This document shows positions 1-7,385 of a DNA stretch of 64,000 nucleotides, piece after piece. The notes beneath the pieces were generated by a model. The model was not told where the DNA came from. It made no database searches and saw only the letters and a program-made list of their open reading frames with translations. The stretch is from Rhodocyclaceae bacterium. Lineage in GTDB: Bacteria; Pseudomonadota; Gammaproteobacteria; Burkholderiales; Rhodocyclaceae. The stretch is taken from NCBI GenBank assembly GCA_030824275.1, contig JAVBXY010000021.1:1-64000 (forward strand), given 5' to 3'. Position numbers and translations under genes: made by a program. How positions within the stretch are numbered: position 1 is the first letter of the stretch; every line of letters starts with the position of its first letter.

Positions 1-111
1 TTCCGGCGGCAGTTGCAGGGCGGGAAAGTCTTCCGACAGGGTTTGCGTCAGGTCGATGATCTTGATCTTGCCGCTGGCGAGGTCGGCGGCGAAACTGGCG
101 AGGCTGCTCAT
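1..111 (-). CDS. Cyclase-family hydrolase (kynurenine-formamidase-like), N-terminal fragment
   Basis: This is the first 37 codons of a minus-strand gene that continues past the left edge. The segment KIIDLTQTLSEDFPALQLPP resembles the N-terminus of the metal-dependent cyclase/kynurenine formamidase family, whose members begin with an IDLT-type strand and hydrolyse cyclic or amide substrates. The ATG at 111 has a good ribosome site (AAAGGAGA) about 8 nt upstream. It lies 12 nt downstream of the FAD oxidoreductase stop, so the two are probably co-transcribed in the StyAB-type catabolic cluster. The substrate cannot be told, and the metal-binding histidines lie outside the window. Confidence 0.6.
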   Translation of the reverse strand, partial: MSSLASFAADLASGKIKIIDLTQTLSEDFPALQLPPE

Positions 112-123
112 GGGGGGTCTCCT

Positions 124-1704
124 TTATTTTTTGGCTAATGCGTTAGCGACATGGAAGCCGGACGCACCGGAAAGTCCGGGGCCGGGGTGCGTTGAGGCGC
201 CGATATGGAACAGGTTCTTCACCGGCGTGGCGTGGTCCTTCACGCCGCGCAGGGGGCGCCAGAACATGTACTGGTCGATGCTGCATTCGCCCGAATAGGG
301 ATCGCCGCCGACCAGATTCATGTTCATGCCTTCAAGATCCGCCGGCGAATTGACGGCACGGCCGACGATGCTCTGCTTGAGGTTGGGAATGTATTTCGCC
401 AGCCGCTCGACGATGCGATCGGCATAACTCTCGCGCAATCCCTCGGTCCAGGTTCCGTCGGCGGGGACGGCGATCTCGCCGAGGGCATCGCCACGGACGA
501 CGCGCGGGCATTCCGGCAGTTGCACCCAAAGTACGGCGCCGCCGTCCGGGGCCCGCGAGGGGTCAAGAGCCGTGGGTTGGCAAACGCAAATGGTGCCTTC
601 CGCCGGCAGCAAGCCGCGCTCGGCTTCGTTGACCGCTCGTGAAATGCCGTCGAGACCGGAGGTCAGATGCAGATAGATCACATCCTTGAGCTTGGCATCC
701 GCCCACTGCGGCGGTGCCGACAGGGCCAGATGAATCTGCATGTTGCCCTTGCCGTAGCGATACTCGGCGGCCTGGCGGCGGATCGGTTCCGGCGACGCGG
801 ATTGGGGAATCAGGCGGCCATAAAGCTGCGTCGGCGTCACGTTGCAGATCACGTTCTTCGCCATCCACTCGCGGCCATCGGCAGCGCGCACGCCATGGGC
901 CTTGCCATCCTTGATCAGGATTTCAGCGATGTCGGCATTGACGTGAAACTCGCCGCCGCCAGCTTCAATAACCTGTTTGAAGGCCTCGACGGTCCGATAG
1001 TTGCCGCCCTTGACCAGCGGCAGGCCGACCGCTTCCAAGGTGAATGAAATCACCTGTGCCATCAGCGCCGACATCGGCGATTCGGGGCCGAGACCGGTGT
1101 GCAGCACCCAGGGTGCCAACAGTGCCTTGGTCAGCTCGGACTTGAAGCGGGTGTCCAGCCAGGCGCGGGCGCTCTGCATGGCCGGCGCGAAAAAGCCGAC
1201 GGTCTCGTGGGCGCCCTGCTTCCAGACGCGGCCCAGCATCATCTTGCCGATCTGCGAACTCCACAGCTCGTTGCCGAGCAGGGCGAAGATCAGTTCGGCA
1301 TTCTGTTCGACGAAGCCGACGCCCTCGCGATAGGCATCGCCGTCGCCGGCAGCCAGCGCGTTCATGGCGCGCACGTTTTCCTCGCGAGAAGTGCCGAGGA
1401 TCAGCGAGCGGCCATCGGGCAGCAGCACGCCGGTGGGCGTGGCGTTGTTGGCGTAGTCGAGGCCAGCGCCGTGCAGTGCGTCCTTGAGCTCGGCATAGCC
1501 GGGCGAGGTGACGAAGAGCGGGTGCGCCGTGGACATCGTGTCGTGCAGATAGCCCGGGGTGGTAAGCGCCTCCGTGCGGATGCAGCCGCCGAGGACGGCA
1601 TTGCGCTCCAGCACGCAAACCTTCTTGCCGCGTTTGGCCATGACGGCGGCACAGACCAGGGAATTGATGCCGCTGCCAACGATGATCGCGTCGAACTTGC
1701 TCAT
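124..1704 (-). CDS. Phytoene-dehydrogenase-like FAD-dependent oxidoreductase
   Basis: This 526-aa protein opens with a Rossmann FAD-binding motif (IIVGSGINS, residues 7-15) ending in an acidic residue after VCVLE. It closes with HIGASTHPGPGLSGASG, the C-terminal FAD-contacting segment of CrtI/phytoene-desaturase-like proteins. This family catalyses flavin-dependent desaturation or oxidation of hydrophobic substrates. There are no carotenoid genes nearby. It sits downstream of a StyA/StyB monooxygenase and a dehydrogenase, so it more likely oxidises an intermediate of the same catabolic route. The start has a GAGGA ribosome site. A 160-bp gap with strong hairpins separates it from styB upstream. 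The exact reaction is unknown. Confidence 0.8.
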   Translation of the reverse strand: MSKFDAIIVGSGINSLVCAAVMAKRGKKVCVLERNAVLGGCIRTEALTTPGYLHDTMSTAHPLFVTSPGYAELKDALHGAGLDYANNATPTGVLLPDGRSLILGTSREENVRAMNALAAGDGDAYREGVGFVEQNAELIFALLGNELWSSQIGKMMLGRVWKQGAHETVGFFAPAMQSARAWLDTRFKSELTKALLAPWVLHTGLGPESPMSALMAQVISFTLEAVGLPLVKGGNYRTVEAFKQVIEAGGGEFHVNADIAEILIKDGKAHGVRAADGREWMAKNVICNVTPTQLYGRLIPQSASPEPIRRQAAEYRYGKGNMQIHLALSAPPQWADAKLKDVIYLHLTSGLDGISRAVNEAERGLLPAEGTICVCQPTALDPSRAPDGGAVLWVQLPECPRVVRGDALGEIAVPADGTWTEGLRESYADRIVERLAKYIPNLKQSIVGRAVNSPADLEGMNMNLVGGDPYSGECSIDQYMFWRPLRGVKDHATPVKNLFHIGASTHPGPGLSGASGFHVANALAKK

Positions 1705-1818
1705 GGTCGTGTCCTCACGGTGACCGACGTCGGACTAGATCGCGGGTCATGGCCGAGCGAAGCGAGCCGATCAGTAACCCCCCGCGAGGGGGGCGAAGGG
1801 GGGCGGGCGTTTGAAATG

Positions 1819-1871
1819 GGCTTGACGTTCATGATGCGGATCGATCTTGCCTGCGTCATGAACGTCAAGCC
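1819..1871. repeat. 16-bp perfect inverted repeat at the 3' end of the flavin reductase gene
   Basis: GGCTTGACGTTCATGA at 1819-1834 is the exact reverse complement of 1856-1871, around a 21-nt loop. The right arm contains the TGA stop of the flavin reductase gene (1865-1867). No T-run follows on either strand, so it is not a typical intrinsic terminator. A second hairpin (CCCCC-GCGA-GGGGG type) lies just beyond at about 1779-1795. A role in mRNA 3'-end protection, or in lowering expression between styB and the downstream oxidoreductase, is possible. Confidence 0.75.
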
Positions 1872-2392
1872 GCCACCAGGCTTTTCATCAGCCCGGTGAA
1901 GGTAGTGGCTTCGGATTCCGGCGTCGCGTAACGGCCGCGATAGAACAGCAGTGGCGCAGCATCGCCGGCGGCAAAGCGCTGGACGCGGCCGACCATGATG
2001 ACGTGATCACCACCGTCGTAACGATGCTCGACACTGCACTCGAAGACCGCCGCGCAACCAGAGAGCAGCGGCGTATTGCCGACGCCCTCGGCGATGTCGA
2101 TGCCGGCGAACTTGTCCATGCCGGCTTTGGCGAAACGATCAGAGACCGCCTGCTGATCCGCCGCCAACACATGCACAGCGAAGTGCCCTGCCGCTTCGAA
2201 AGCCGGCAGGCTCCAGGACTTCTTCGCCAGGCTCCACAGCACCAGCGGCGGCTCCAGCGACAGCGAGGCGAAGCTGTTCACCGTGACGCCCACCGGCTCC
2301 CCCTCCGGCGAGCGCGTGGTGATCACGGTGACGCCGGTGGCGAAGTGCCCGAGGGCGTTGCGCAAGGCACGCGGATCCACATGCGGGTCCAT
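1865..2392 (-). CDS. styB: StyB-type NADH:flavin oxidoreductase (monooxygenase reductase)
   Basis: This 175-aa protein of the flavin-reductase-like (FMN-binding split barrel) family starts PRALRNALGHFATGVTVITT, the typical N-terminus of small reductases that pass reduced FAD to a partner oxygenase. Its ATG overlaps the stop codon of the StyA-like gene (ATGA at 2390-2394), so the two are translationally coupled. That is the arrangement of two-component styrene/indole monooxygenases. It would use NADH to reduce FAD in the cytoplasm, and the FADH2 would diffuse to StyA. The 3' end lies in a 16-bp inverted repeat. The cognate partner is clear from linkage; flavin preference is inferred from the family. 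Confidence 0.85.
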   Translation of the reverse strand: MDPHVDPRALRNALGHFATGVTVITTRSPEGEPVGVTVNSFASLSLEPPLVLWSLAKKSWSLPAFEAAGHFAVHVLAADQQAVSDRFAKAGMDKFAGIDIAEGVGNTPLLSGCAAVFECSVEHRYDGGDHVIMVGRVQRFAAGDAAPLLFYRGRYATPESEATTFTGLMKSLVAA

Positions 2393-3675
2393 CACGCAGC
2401 AGCCTTCATCGCGGCTTCGTTGATGGCTTTCTCGCAGGCGGCCGGATCGAACCAGAACTCGGCGTAGTCGCGCGGATCGTTGAAGCCGTTGGCAACACGG
2501 GAAGCCATCGCCGGCACGGCCTGGCAGGCGCCGAGCAGATTGATGATGTGCTCGGGCGGCGGGAACAGCAGGCTGTTGGTCCAGGCGATGACCTTGGCGG
2601 CGTAGTTGTTGTAGAGATCGTCGAAGGTCTTGTTCATCCAGGCTTCGTCGAAGGCGGCGGCGCCACGCGCGGTGATGGAATCGAAGTAGTGCTTGGCGCT
2701 GGCGGTGGCGTTGTTGGAGCCCTGGCCGGTAATCGGATCGTTCACCAGGATCGCATCGCCCAGGCCCATGATCTTGCGACCCGAGGGCAGGGTCAGCACG
2801 GCATTGCGCACGGTGGGCGCGATACGGCCGATCAGGGTGCCATTGTCGTCGGTCATCTTGCAGTCCTTGGCGCGCTCGTATTCCCAGGGCAGGAATTTCT
2901 TGAGGATGTCGAGGCTGACGGCCATGTGCTGCTCTGGCGTCTTGACGTCGGCCCAGCAGTCCATCGGGCCGCCGGGTACGCCTTCGAAAACCATGATGTC
3001 GCAGGCCTGGGTCTTGCCGCTTCCATAGGGACCGGCAGTGGTCAGCGCCGGGAACACGAAATACTCGCCGACGCCCGGGATCAGGTTGAAGTTCACGCAC
3101 TCCATGTAGTCATGGCGCTTCATGCCAGTGACGTAAGTCAGAGCCAGCTGGCGCATCGGCTGCTTGACCGGCGAACGCTCTTCATTGCGACCGAAGAGAT
3201 TGACGATCTCACCCTTGCCACCGGCCAGCAACACCAAGTCGTAGGCGGCGGACAGTTCCTCGAGTTCGGGGATGCCGACATTGACAATGGAGAGCTTGCC
3301 GCCGCGGCGGACGAACTCGTCCATCCAGCCCGGCATCTTCACGCGCTGGTCCAGCGACTGGCCGTAGGCATGCAGCTTGGCGTGCCAATGGATGGCCTTG
3401 GTGCCGGAGCCATCGGGGTTCGGCACGGTGAAGGAAATGCCTTCCGTCTTCGGGCAGGCCGCTTCCCACTGGTTCATTTTCCAGTCGCGTTCGATCTGCA
3501 ATTTTGGATCGAACATGAACTGCGATGAGAGCACCTTGCCGCCCCACACTTCCTCTGCAGTGCGATTGGTGAGCATGGTGACCTGGTGGCCCTGATCGAG
3601 CAGGGCGACGCCCAGCAGCAGCCCGGCCTGGCCGGCGCCGACAATGGCGATTTTGCGCGGTGATTGTGTTGTCAT
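2392..3675 (-). CDS. styA: StyA-type FAD-dependent monooxygenase (styrene/indole monooxygenase family)
   Basis: This 427-aa protein has an N-terminal FAD motif (IVGAGQAGLLLG, residues 11-22). Its C-terminal half contains GLGDAILVNDPITGQGSNNA, matching the GLGD and DP-x-x-GQG flavin contacts of StyA. StyA-type enzymes epoxidise vinyl side chains or indole using FADH2 from StyB, which is encoded directly downstream with overlapping codons. A strong AAAGGAGA site precedes the ATG. No styrene-oxide isomerase (StyC) or phenylacetaldehyde dehydrogenase (StyD) gene is present. Instead there are an SDR, a phytoene-dehydrogenase-like enzyme and a cyclase, so the substrate may be a terpenoid or other alkene rather than styrene. 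Confidence 0.85.
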   Translation of the reverse strand: MTTQSPRKIAIVGAGQAGLLLGVALLDQGHQVTMLTNRTAEEVWGGKVLSSQFMFDPKLQIERDWKMNQWEAACPKTEGISFTVPNPDGSGTKAIHWHAKLHAYGQSLDQRVKMPGWMDEFVRRGGKLSIVNVGIPELEELSAAYDLVLLAGGKGEIVNLFGRNEERSPVKQPMRQLALTYVTGMKRHDYMECVNFNLIPGVGEYFVFPALTTAGPYGSGKTQACDIMVFEGVPGGPMDCWADVKTPEQHMAVSLDILKKFLPWEYERAKDCKMTDDNGTLIGRIAPTVRNAVLTLPSGRKIMGLGDAILVNDPITGQGSNNATASAKHYFDSITARGAAAFDEAWMNKTFDDLYNNYAAKVIAWTNSLLFPPPEHIINLLGACQAVPAMASRVANGFNDPRDYAEFWFDPAACEKAINEAAMKAAA

Positions 3676-3729
3676 GTGCTTTTCTCCTTTATTCGTGTCG
3701 TTGTGTTTGTGTTGGTATGCAGTGCGTGT

Positions 3730-4512
3730 TCAGTTCATCAGGCGGCCGATGGCGGCGGCGCGGGCTTCCGGGCCGAGGGCCTGATAGCCGCCGTCGCAGG
3801 CGTAGTTGGAACCGGTGACGAAGCTGGCCTTGTCCGAGAGCAGGAAGGCGACGACGTTGGCAACTTCCGCCGGCATGCCGAGGCGGCCGAGCATGTGGTA
3901 GTCGGCAGCAACAGCGTCGGCCTTGGCCTTGTCGCCGCCAGCCATGCCCTCGATCACCGAGGACCAGGTCCAGCCCGGCGAGACGGAATTGACGCGGATG
4001 TTCTGCGGCGCCAGATCGAGAGCGGCATTACGCGTGAATTGCAGCATCGCCGCCTTGGTGATGGGGTAGAGCCAGCGCCCGGTCTGGGCGGCGAAGGCCG
4101 AGATGGAGGCGAAGTTCACTACTGCGCCACCGCCACGCTTGGCCATCTCCGACGTACAGGCCTGGAGCATCATGGCGGCACCGACGACGTTCACGTTCCA
4201 GGACTGGTTCCACTCGGCGCGCGTGGAGGCGGCGCCGTTATCCACGTAGGACGCGGCGCAATTCACCAGATAGTCCACGCCGCCGTAAGCGGCAACGGTC
4301 TTGGCGATACAGGCGGCGATGGAGGCATCGTCGGCGATATCGGTGGCGACGAATTGCGCGCCGGCGTGGCGAGCGGCGACCGCCGGGCCCTTGACCGCAT
4401 CGATGTCGGCGATGGTGACTTTGCAGCCCTCGGCGACCAGCGCGGCGACCACGCCTTCGCCAATCATGGTGGCGCCGCCCGTGACGATGGCCACCTTGTT
4501 TTTCATGTTCAT
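3730..4512 (-). CDS. Short-chain dehydrogenase/reductase (SDR)
   Basis: This is a 260-aa classical SDR. The cofactor motif TGGATMIGEG is at residues 11-20, an Asp after the second strand (IADID) favours NAD(H), Ser136/138 lie in NFASIS, and the catalytic pair Tyr149-x3-Lys153 lies in YPITK. The usual NNAG is replaced by NCAA. I chose the ATG at 4512 because GAGGAGA precedes it by 5 nt; an upstream in-frame ATG at 4551 lacks a site. It is the first gene of the StyAB-type cluster, 54 nt before styA, and probably oxidises the alcohol or diol formed from the epoxide. That role is inferred from position. Confidence 0.85.
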   Translation of the reverse strand: MNMKNKVAIVTGGATMIGEGVVAALVAEGCKVTIADIDAVKGPAVAARHAGAQFVATDIADDASIAACIAKTVAAYGGVDYLVNCAASYVDNGAASTRAEWNQSWNVNVVGAAMMLQACTSEMAKRGGGAVVNFASISAFAAQTGRWLYPITKAAMLQFTRNAALDLAPQNIRVNSVSPGWTWSSVIEGMAGGDKAKADAVAADYHMLGRLGMPAEVANVVAFLLSDKASFVTGSNYACDGGYQALGPEARAAAIGRLMN

Positions 4513-4617
4513 GTGCTTCTCCTCGGTCAGGGTTCCGTCGCTGCGGAACATGGAGGAGAAGTGTCGATAAAGCTTGAAGTTTGAACTATCCGCTTTGCGC
4601 GCTCGCGCTATCCGGGA

Positions 4618-4641
4618 TGCGCTGCGCCATGACGCAGCGCA
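4618..4641. other. 9-bp perfect inverted repeat upstream of the SDR operon
   Basis: TGCGCTGCG at 4618-4626 is repeated inverted at 4633-4641 around a 6-nt spacer. It lies in the 136-bp gap between the AraC regulator and the SDR gene, just downstream of the araC stop. It has no T-run. It could be an operator for the adjacent AraC-type protein or an RNA hairpin at the end of the regulator mRNA; AraC sites are more often direct repeats. Confidence 0.45.
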
Positions 4642-4648
4642 ACAGAAA

Positions 4649-5656
4649 TCAGGGCTTTTTCAGGGTCGCCGAGGGCGCCTCGCCAAAGCGCGCCTTGTAG
4701 TAGGCAGCGAAACGGCCGAGATGGAAGAAACCATAGCGGTGGGCGATTTCCGTGATGGAGACGTTGGCATCGCTGGCGATCGCGGCGGCCCGCAACTTGT
4801 CGCGGATGCGCAGCAAGCGCACTTCACGCAGGTAGCCACCGGGCGTGGCGGCGTAGTGGCGGCGGAAACCCTCTTCCAGCGCACGCACGCTGACACAGGC
4901 GGCGCGAGCGATATCCGCGACAGTGACGGCCTCGCTGGCGTGGGCCTCGATGAAATCGACGGCACGCCGCAGATGGCGCGGCCGGGGCAGCGGCACCGGC
5001 TTCAAAAGACGTTCGCTGTGTTCGTGGCGGTGCAGAAACATCAGGCCACGCAGCAGGAACTCTTCCATCGAAGCAACGGCCGCTTCGTGCTGCAACCAGT
5101 CGGTACCGTTGGCGTCTATGTTGCGGGCGAGGTCCACCACCGTGCGGCACCAGGCGGCCGTCGGCGCCCCTTGCTGGGGCAGGGCAAGCTCGAACTCGAA
5201 GGGACCGGGGCCGACGCCGAAGGTCTCTGCCATGCGCCGCTCCATCAGCTCGCGGGGTATCCAGAGCAGAATCTGGGCATTGTCGGCGCTCCAGCGCATG
5301 GTGGTCGGCCGATGAGGCGAGAGCATCACGGCCGTCGTCGGGTCCGAGATCACCCGCGCATCGCCGCAGCAAATTTCCGCCGTGCCAGTGATGGGTATCT
5401 GCACCAGATAGAAGCTGTCGAGACAGCCGGGATCGATGATCACGTCGGCGCCATAGGCCAGATAATTCACCGCCAGGGAGCCAAAGCCGACCCGGTTGTG
5501 ATGGCAATCGAGTTGATCCCCGGCTCGGACCTGGCGCAGATCGTGGGAACAAAACACGCGCGCCACCTGCTCCCGCGCCTCGTCGATGTCGCGAGTGCGG
5601 AAGAGCGGATGGGCGTCGAGTAACCGGTCGGGGCCGGCGACAGATGTTTCCGGCAT
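4649..5656 (-). CDS. AraC/XylS-family transcriptional regulator
   Basis: This 335-aa protein has an N-terminal cupin-like ligand domain of the AraC_binding_2 type (about residues 40-200) and a C-terminal double helix-turn-helix (about 230-330) with VTVADIARAACVSVRALEEGFRRHY and the second helix region ITEIAHRYGFFHLGRFAAYYKARFG, broken here by my description only at the family boundary. It is related to AlkS/XylS-type regulators of aromatic and alkane catabolism. It is transcribed in the same direction as, and just ahead of, the SDR-styAB cluster and is the obvious candidate activator. The inducer is unknown. A 9-bp inverted repeat lies between it and its likely target. Confidence 0.85.
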   Translation of the reverse strand: MPETSVAGPDRLLDAHPLFRTRDIDEAREQVARVFCSHDLRQVRAGDQLDCHHNRVGFGSLAVNYLAYGADVIIDPGCLDSFYLVQIPITGTAEICCGDARVISDPTTAVMLSPHRPTTMRWSADNAQILLWIPRELMERRMAETFGVGPGPFEFELALPQQGAPTAAWCRTVVDLARNIDANGTDWLQHEAAVASMEEFLLRGLMFLHRHEHSERLLKPVPLPRPRHLRRAVDFIEAHASEAVTVADIARAACVSVRALEEGFRRHYAATPGGYLREVRLLRIRDKLRAAAIASDANVSITEIAHRYGFFHLGRFAAYYKARFGEAPSATLKKP

Positions 5657-5775
5657 GGCAAATTCAGTATAGACCTGAATACTTTAGATTAAAAGTATCT
5701 GTTTTCGCAAAGGCGTTGCGCAAAATCGGGCGAGCGGGGATCATGGCGGCCCACCCAGTTTTCAGGAGTTTCACC

Positions 5776-6153
5776 GTGAAGAAAACCCTCGCACTTGCCT
5801 TGCTGGTCTTGGCATCGACATGGGCCCAGGCCGACGGTCTGGTCTACAAATCCCTGAAGGACGGGACCGGTGCCAGCCCCAAGGCCAGCGACGTGGTCAA
5901 GGTGCACTATCGCGGCACCCTGCCCGACGGCAAGGAATTCGACAGCTCCTACAAGCGCGGCCAGCCCGCCGAATTTCCGCTGAATCGGGTCATCAAGTGC
6001 TGGACCGAGGGCGTGCAGAAGATGAAGGTGGGCGGCAAGGCCACGCTGACCTGCCCGCCGGCGCTGGCCTATGGCGAGCGCGGTGCTGGCGGCCTGATTC
6101 CGCCCAATGCGACACTGAATTTCGAAATCGAGCTGCTGGATATCGTCCGCTGA
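5776..6153 (+). CDS. FKBP-type peptidyl-prolyl isomerase, exported
   Basis: This 125-aa protein starts at GTG 5776 with AGGAG 7 nt upstream. From that start the protein has a clean signal peptide (KKTLALALLVLASTWAQA, then D), which an upstream ATG at 5743 would bury. The mature part is one FKBP domain: VVKVHYRGTLPDGKEFDSSY, then the GKATLTCPPALAYGERG and IPPNATLNFEIELLDI segments typical of FkpA/FklB relatives. It should catalyse proline isomerisation during periplasmic protein folding. Its stop codon overlaps the start of a small zinc-ribbon protein (TGATG). Confidence 0.88.
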   Translation: MKKTLALALLVLASTWAQADGLVYKSLKDGTGASPKASDVVKVHYRGTLPDGKEFDSSYKRGQPAEFPLNRVIKCWTEGVQKMKVGGKATLTCPPALAYGERGAGGLIPPNATLNFEIELLDIVR

Positions 6154-6302
6154 TGGCCGATACATCTGCGCCGGGCACTGAAGCACCGGCGCCCGACGTG
6201 GAACCACAAACCGTCTGCCTGCGCTGCGGGCAGAAGAAGCCCGTTGGCGAGGACGGCTTCTGCCTCGATTGCGAAAAGGCGATGGAGCAAGCCTGCCTGT
6301 AA
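6153..6302 (+). CDS. Small CxxC-CxxC zinc-ribbon-like protein, function unknown
   Basis: This 49-aa protein has an Ala/Pro/Glu-rich N-terminus followed by CLRCG and CLDCE, spaced 12 residues apart, which is the pattern of a minimal zinc ribbon. The ATG overlaps the FKBP stop codon, so it is translated with the isomerase gene. No known function can be assigned. It has no signal peptide, so unlike the FKBP it should stay in the cytoplasm. Confidence 0.6.
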   Translation: MADTSAPGTEAPAPDVEPQTVCLRCGQKKPVGEDGFCLDCEKAMEQACL

Positions 6303-6307
6303 AGCGC

Positions 6308-6559
6308 TTACGGGCTGGCAGTAACTCCGGCGCTGAGCAGGTCCAGCATCGCCACTGCGTGCTCTGCGGCCTCGCGGCCAAGACTGGTCAGGTAGCCACC
6401 ATCGACCTGCGTCAGCAGGCCTTTTTCATGCAGGCGGCGGGTGGCGGCGATCACCGCCGTATCGGCCGTGGTGTGGACCTTGACGCCCTGCTGGGTTGTC
6501 GTCAGGTCGAAGCGGGCCAGGGTGTTGAGTTCGTCGACCAGGTCGGGCGTAAAGGGCAT
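6308..6559 (-). CDS. TIGR02647-family conserved hypothetical protein
   Basis: This is an 83-aa protein beginning MPFTPDLVDELNTLARFDL and containing RLHEKGLLTQVDGGYLTSLG. These segments match my recollection of a small conserved family in beta- and gammaproteobacteria (TIGR02647), which looks like a winged-helix-sized cytoplasmic protein. No catalytic residues are recognisable. It is convergent with the FKBP/zinc-ribbon pair, 6 nt apart, and its start lies 45 bp from a copy of the 25-bp repeat. Confidence 0.7.
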   Translation of the reverse strand: MPFTPDLVDELNTLARFDLTTTQQGVKVHTTADTAVIAATRRLHEKGLLTQVDGGYLTSLGREAAEHAVAMLDLLSAGVTASP

Positions 6560-6604
6560 TGGAAACCTCGCAGCGAAAGGGGACGCTACATTCTAGCCAG
6601 CACC

Positions 6605-6629
6605 GTGCCGCCAGAGCCGACTTTCCTGC
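6605..6629 (-). repeat. 25-bp dispersed repeat, copy 1 (divergent)
   Basis: On the minus strand this copy reads as the repeat with two substitutions in the core (GTCGGC followed by TCTGGCGG). It lies between the divergent TIGR02647 gene and the cold-shock gene. It is the only strong intergenic copy that is not 3' of a gene on the sense strand. Confidence 0.65.
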
Positions 6630-6810
6630 GCAAAACTATTGGTTGCTATTTCCTGAAAACCAGTCCATAGTTCGCGCCAGCGATCCTCAAGTCTCGCGTT
6701 GTTGTTCGGTGCAGTGCCTTCGTAGTTCGGTATTCCTCCTTCATCACCCCGCTGTCTTGATCTTCGCCCCCAGGGGCAATCCCCGATTTTATTTTTAGGA
6801 TATTCAAGAC

Positions 6811-7014
6811 ATGGCAACAGGCACCGTAAAGTGGTTCAATGATTCCAAGGGCTTCGGCTTCATCACCCCCGATGGCGGCGGCGAGGATCTCTTCGCTCAC
6901 TTCTCCGCGATCCAGGGTTCGGGCTTCAAGACCCTCCAGGAAAACCAGAAAGTAAGCTTCGACATCACCACCGGCCCCAAGGGTCAGCAGGCGTCGAACA
7001 TTCGTCCTGAGTAA
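6811..7014 (+). CDS. cspA: Cold-shock protein (CspA family)
   Basis: This 67-aa single cold-shock domain starts [18 protein letters not shown] and has the two RNA-binding motifs RNP1 (KGFGFI) and an RNP2 variant (DLFAHF). It should bind single-stranded RNA and DNA in the cytoplasm as an RNA chaperone. The 250-bp gap upstream (6560-6810) holds one repeat copy at its left end and otherwise resembles the long 5' leader usual for csp mRNAs; I see no clear promoter. A strong terminator follows at 7038, and an infA gene comes next, a pairing common in betaproteobacteria. Confidence 0.95.
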   Translation: MATGTVKWFNDSKGFGFITPDGGGEDLFAHFSAIQGSGFKTLQENQKVSFDITTGPKGQQASNIRPE

Positions 7015-7037
7015 GCTTCGGCACTCACTGGACGTCA

Positions 7038-7067
7038 AGAGCCCGACTAGATCGGGCTCTTTGTTTT
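7038..7067 (+). terminator. Intrinsic terminator after the cold-shock gene
   Basis: AGAGCCCGA (7038-7046) pairs with TCGGGCTCT (7052-7060) around a short loop and is followed by TTGTTTT. It ends the cold-shock mRNA 24 nt after the stop codon and separates it from infA. Confidence 0.9.
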
Positions 7068-7091
7068 GCAATTTCCCCCGGAGATGAGCTG

Positions 7092-7361
7092 ATGGCAAAA
7101 GAGGAACTGATTGAAATGAGCGGTGTCGTGGAAGAAGTGCTGCCCGATTCCCGTTTTCGCGTAACCCTTGAGAACGGGCACCAGCTCGTGGCCTACACCT
7201 CGGGCAAGATGCGCAAGCACCACATCCGTATTCTGGCTGGCGACAAGGTAGCTCTGGAACTATCCACCTACGACCTCTCCAAGGGTCGCATCACCTTCCG
7301 TCACATCGAAGGTCGCGGTACCGGCCCTGCCTCCCCCGCACCCCAGCGTCGTCGGCACTGA
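7092..7361 (+). CDS. infA: Translation initiation factor IF-1, C-terminally extended
   Basis: This 89-aa protein has a full IF-1 OB-fold: [39 protein letters not shown] and [14 protein letters not shown]-1 binds the ribosomal A site during initiation. Classical IF-1 is about 72 residues; this form adds a basic, Pro/Ala-rich tail ending PAPQRRRH. Betaproteobacteria often carry a second infA next to csp that is separate from the copy in the ribosomal protein cluster, and this is probably that copy. The ribosome site is weak (GGAG about 8 nt upstream). Confidence 0.92.
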   Translation: MAKEELIEMSGVVEEVLPDSRFRVTLENGHQLVAYTSGKMRKHHIRILAGDKVALELSTYDLSKGRITFRHIEGRGTGPASPAPQRRRH

Positions 7362-7385
7362 GCTTCGAAGCACACTGAATCCGCG

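Noticed and set aside
2392..3675. Classical styrene degradation operon
   Set aside because: StyC and StyD are absent and the neighbouring enzymes differ, so only the monooxygenase family is claimed.
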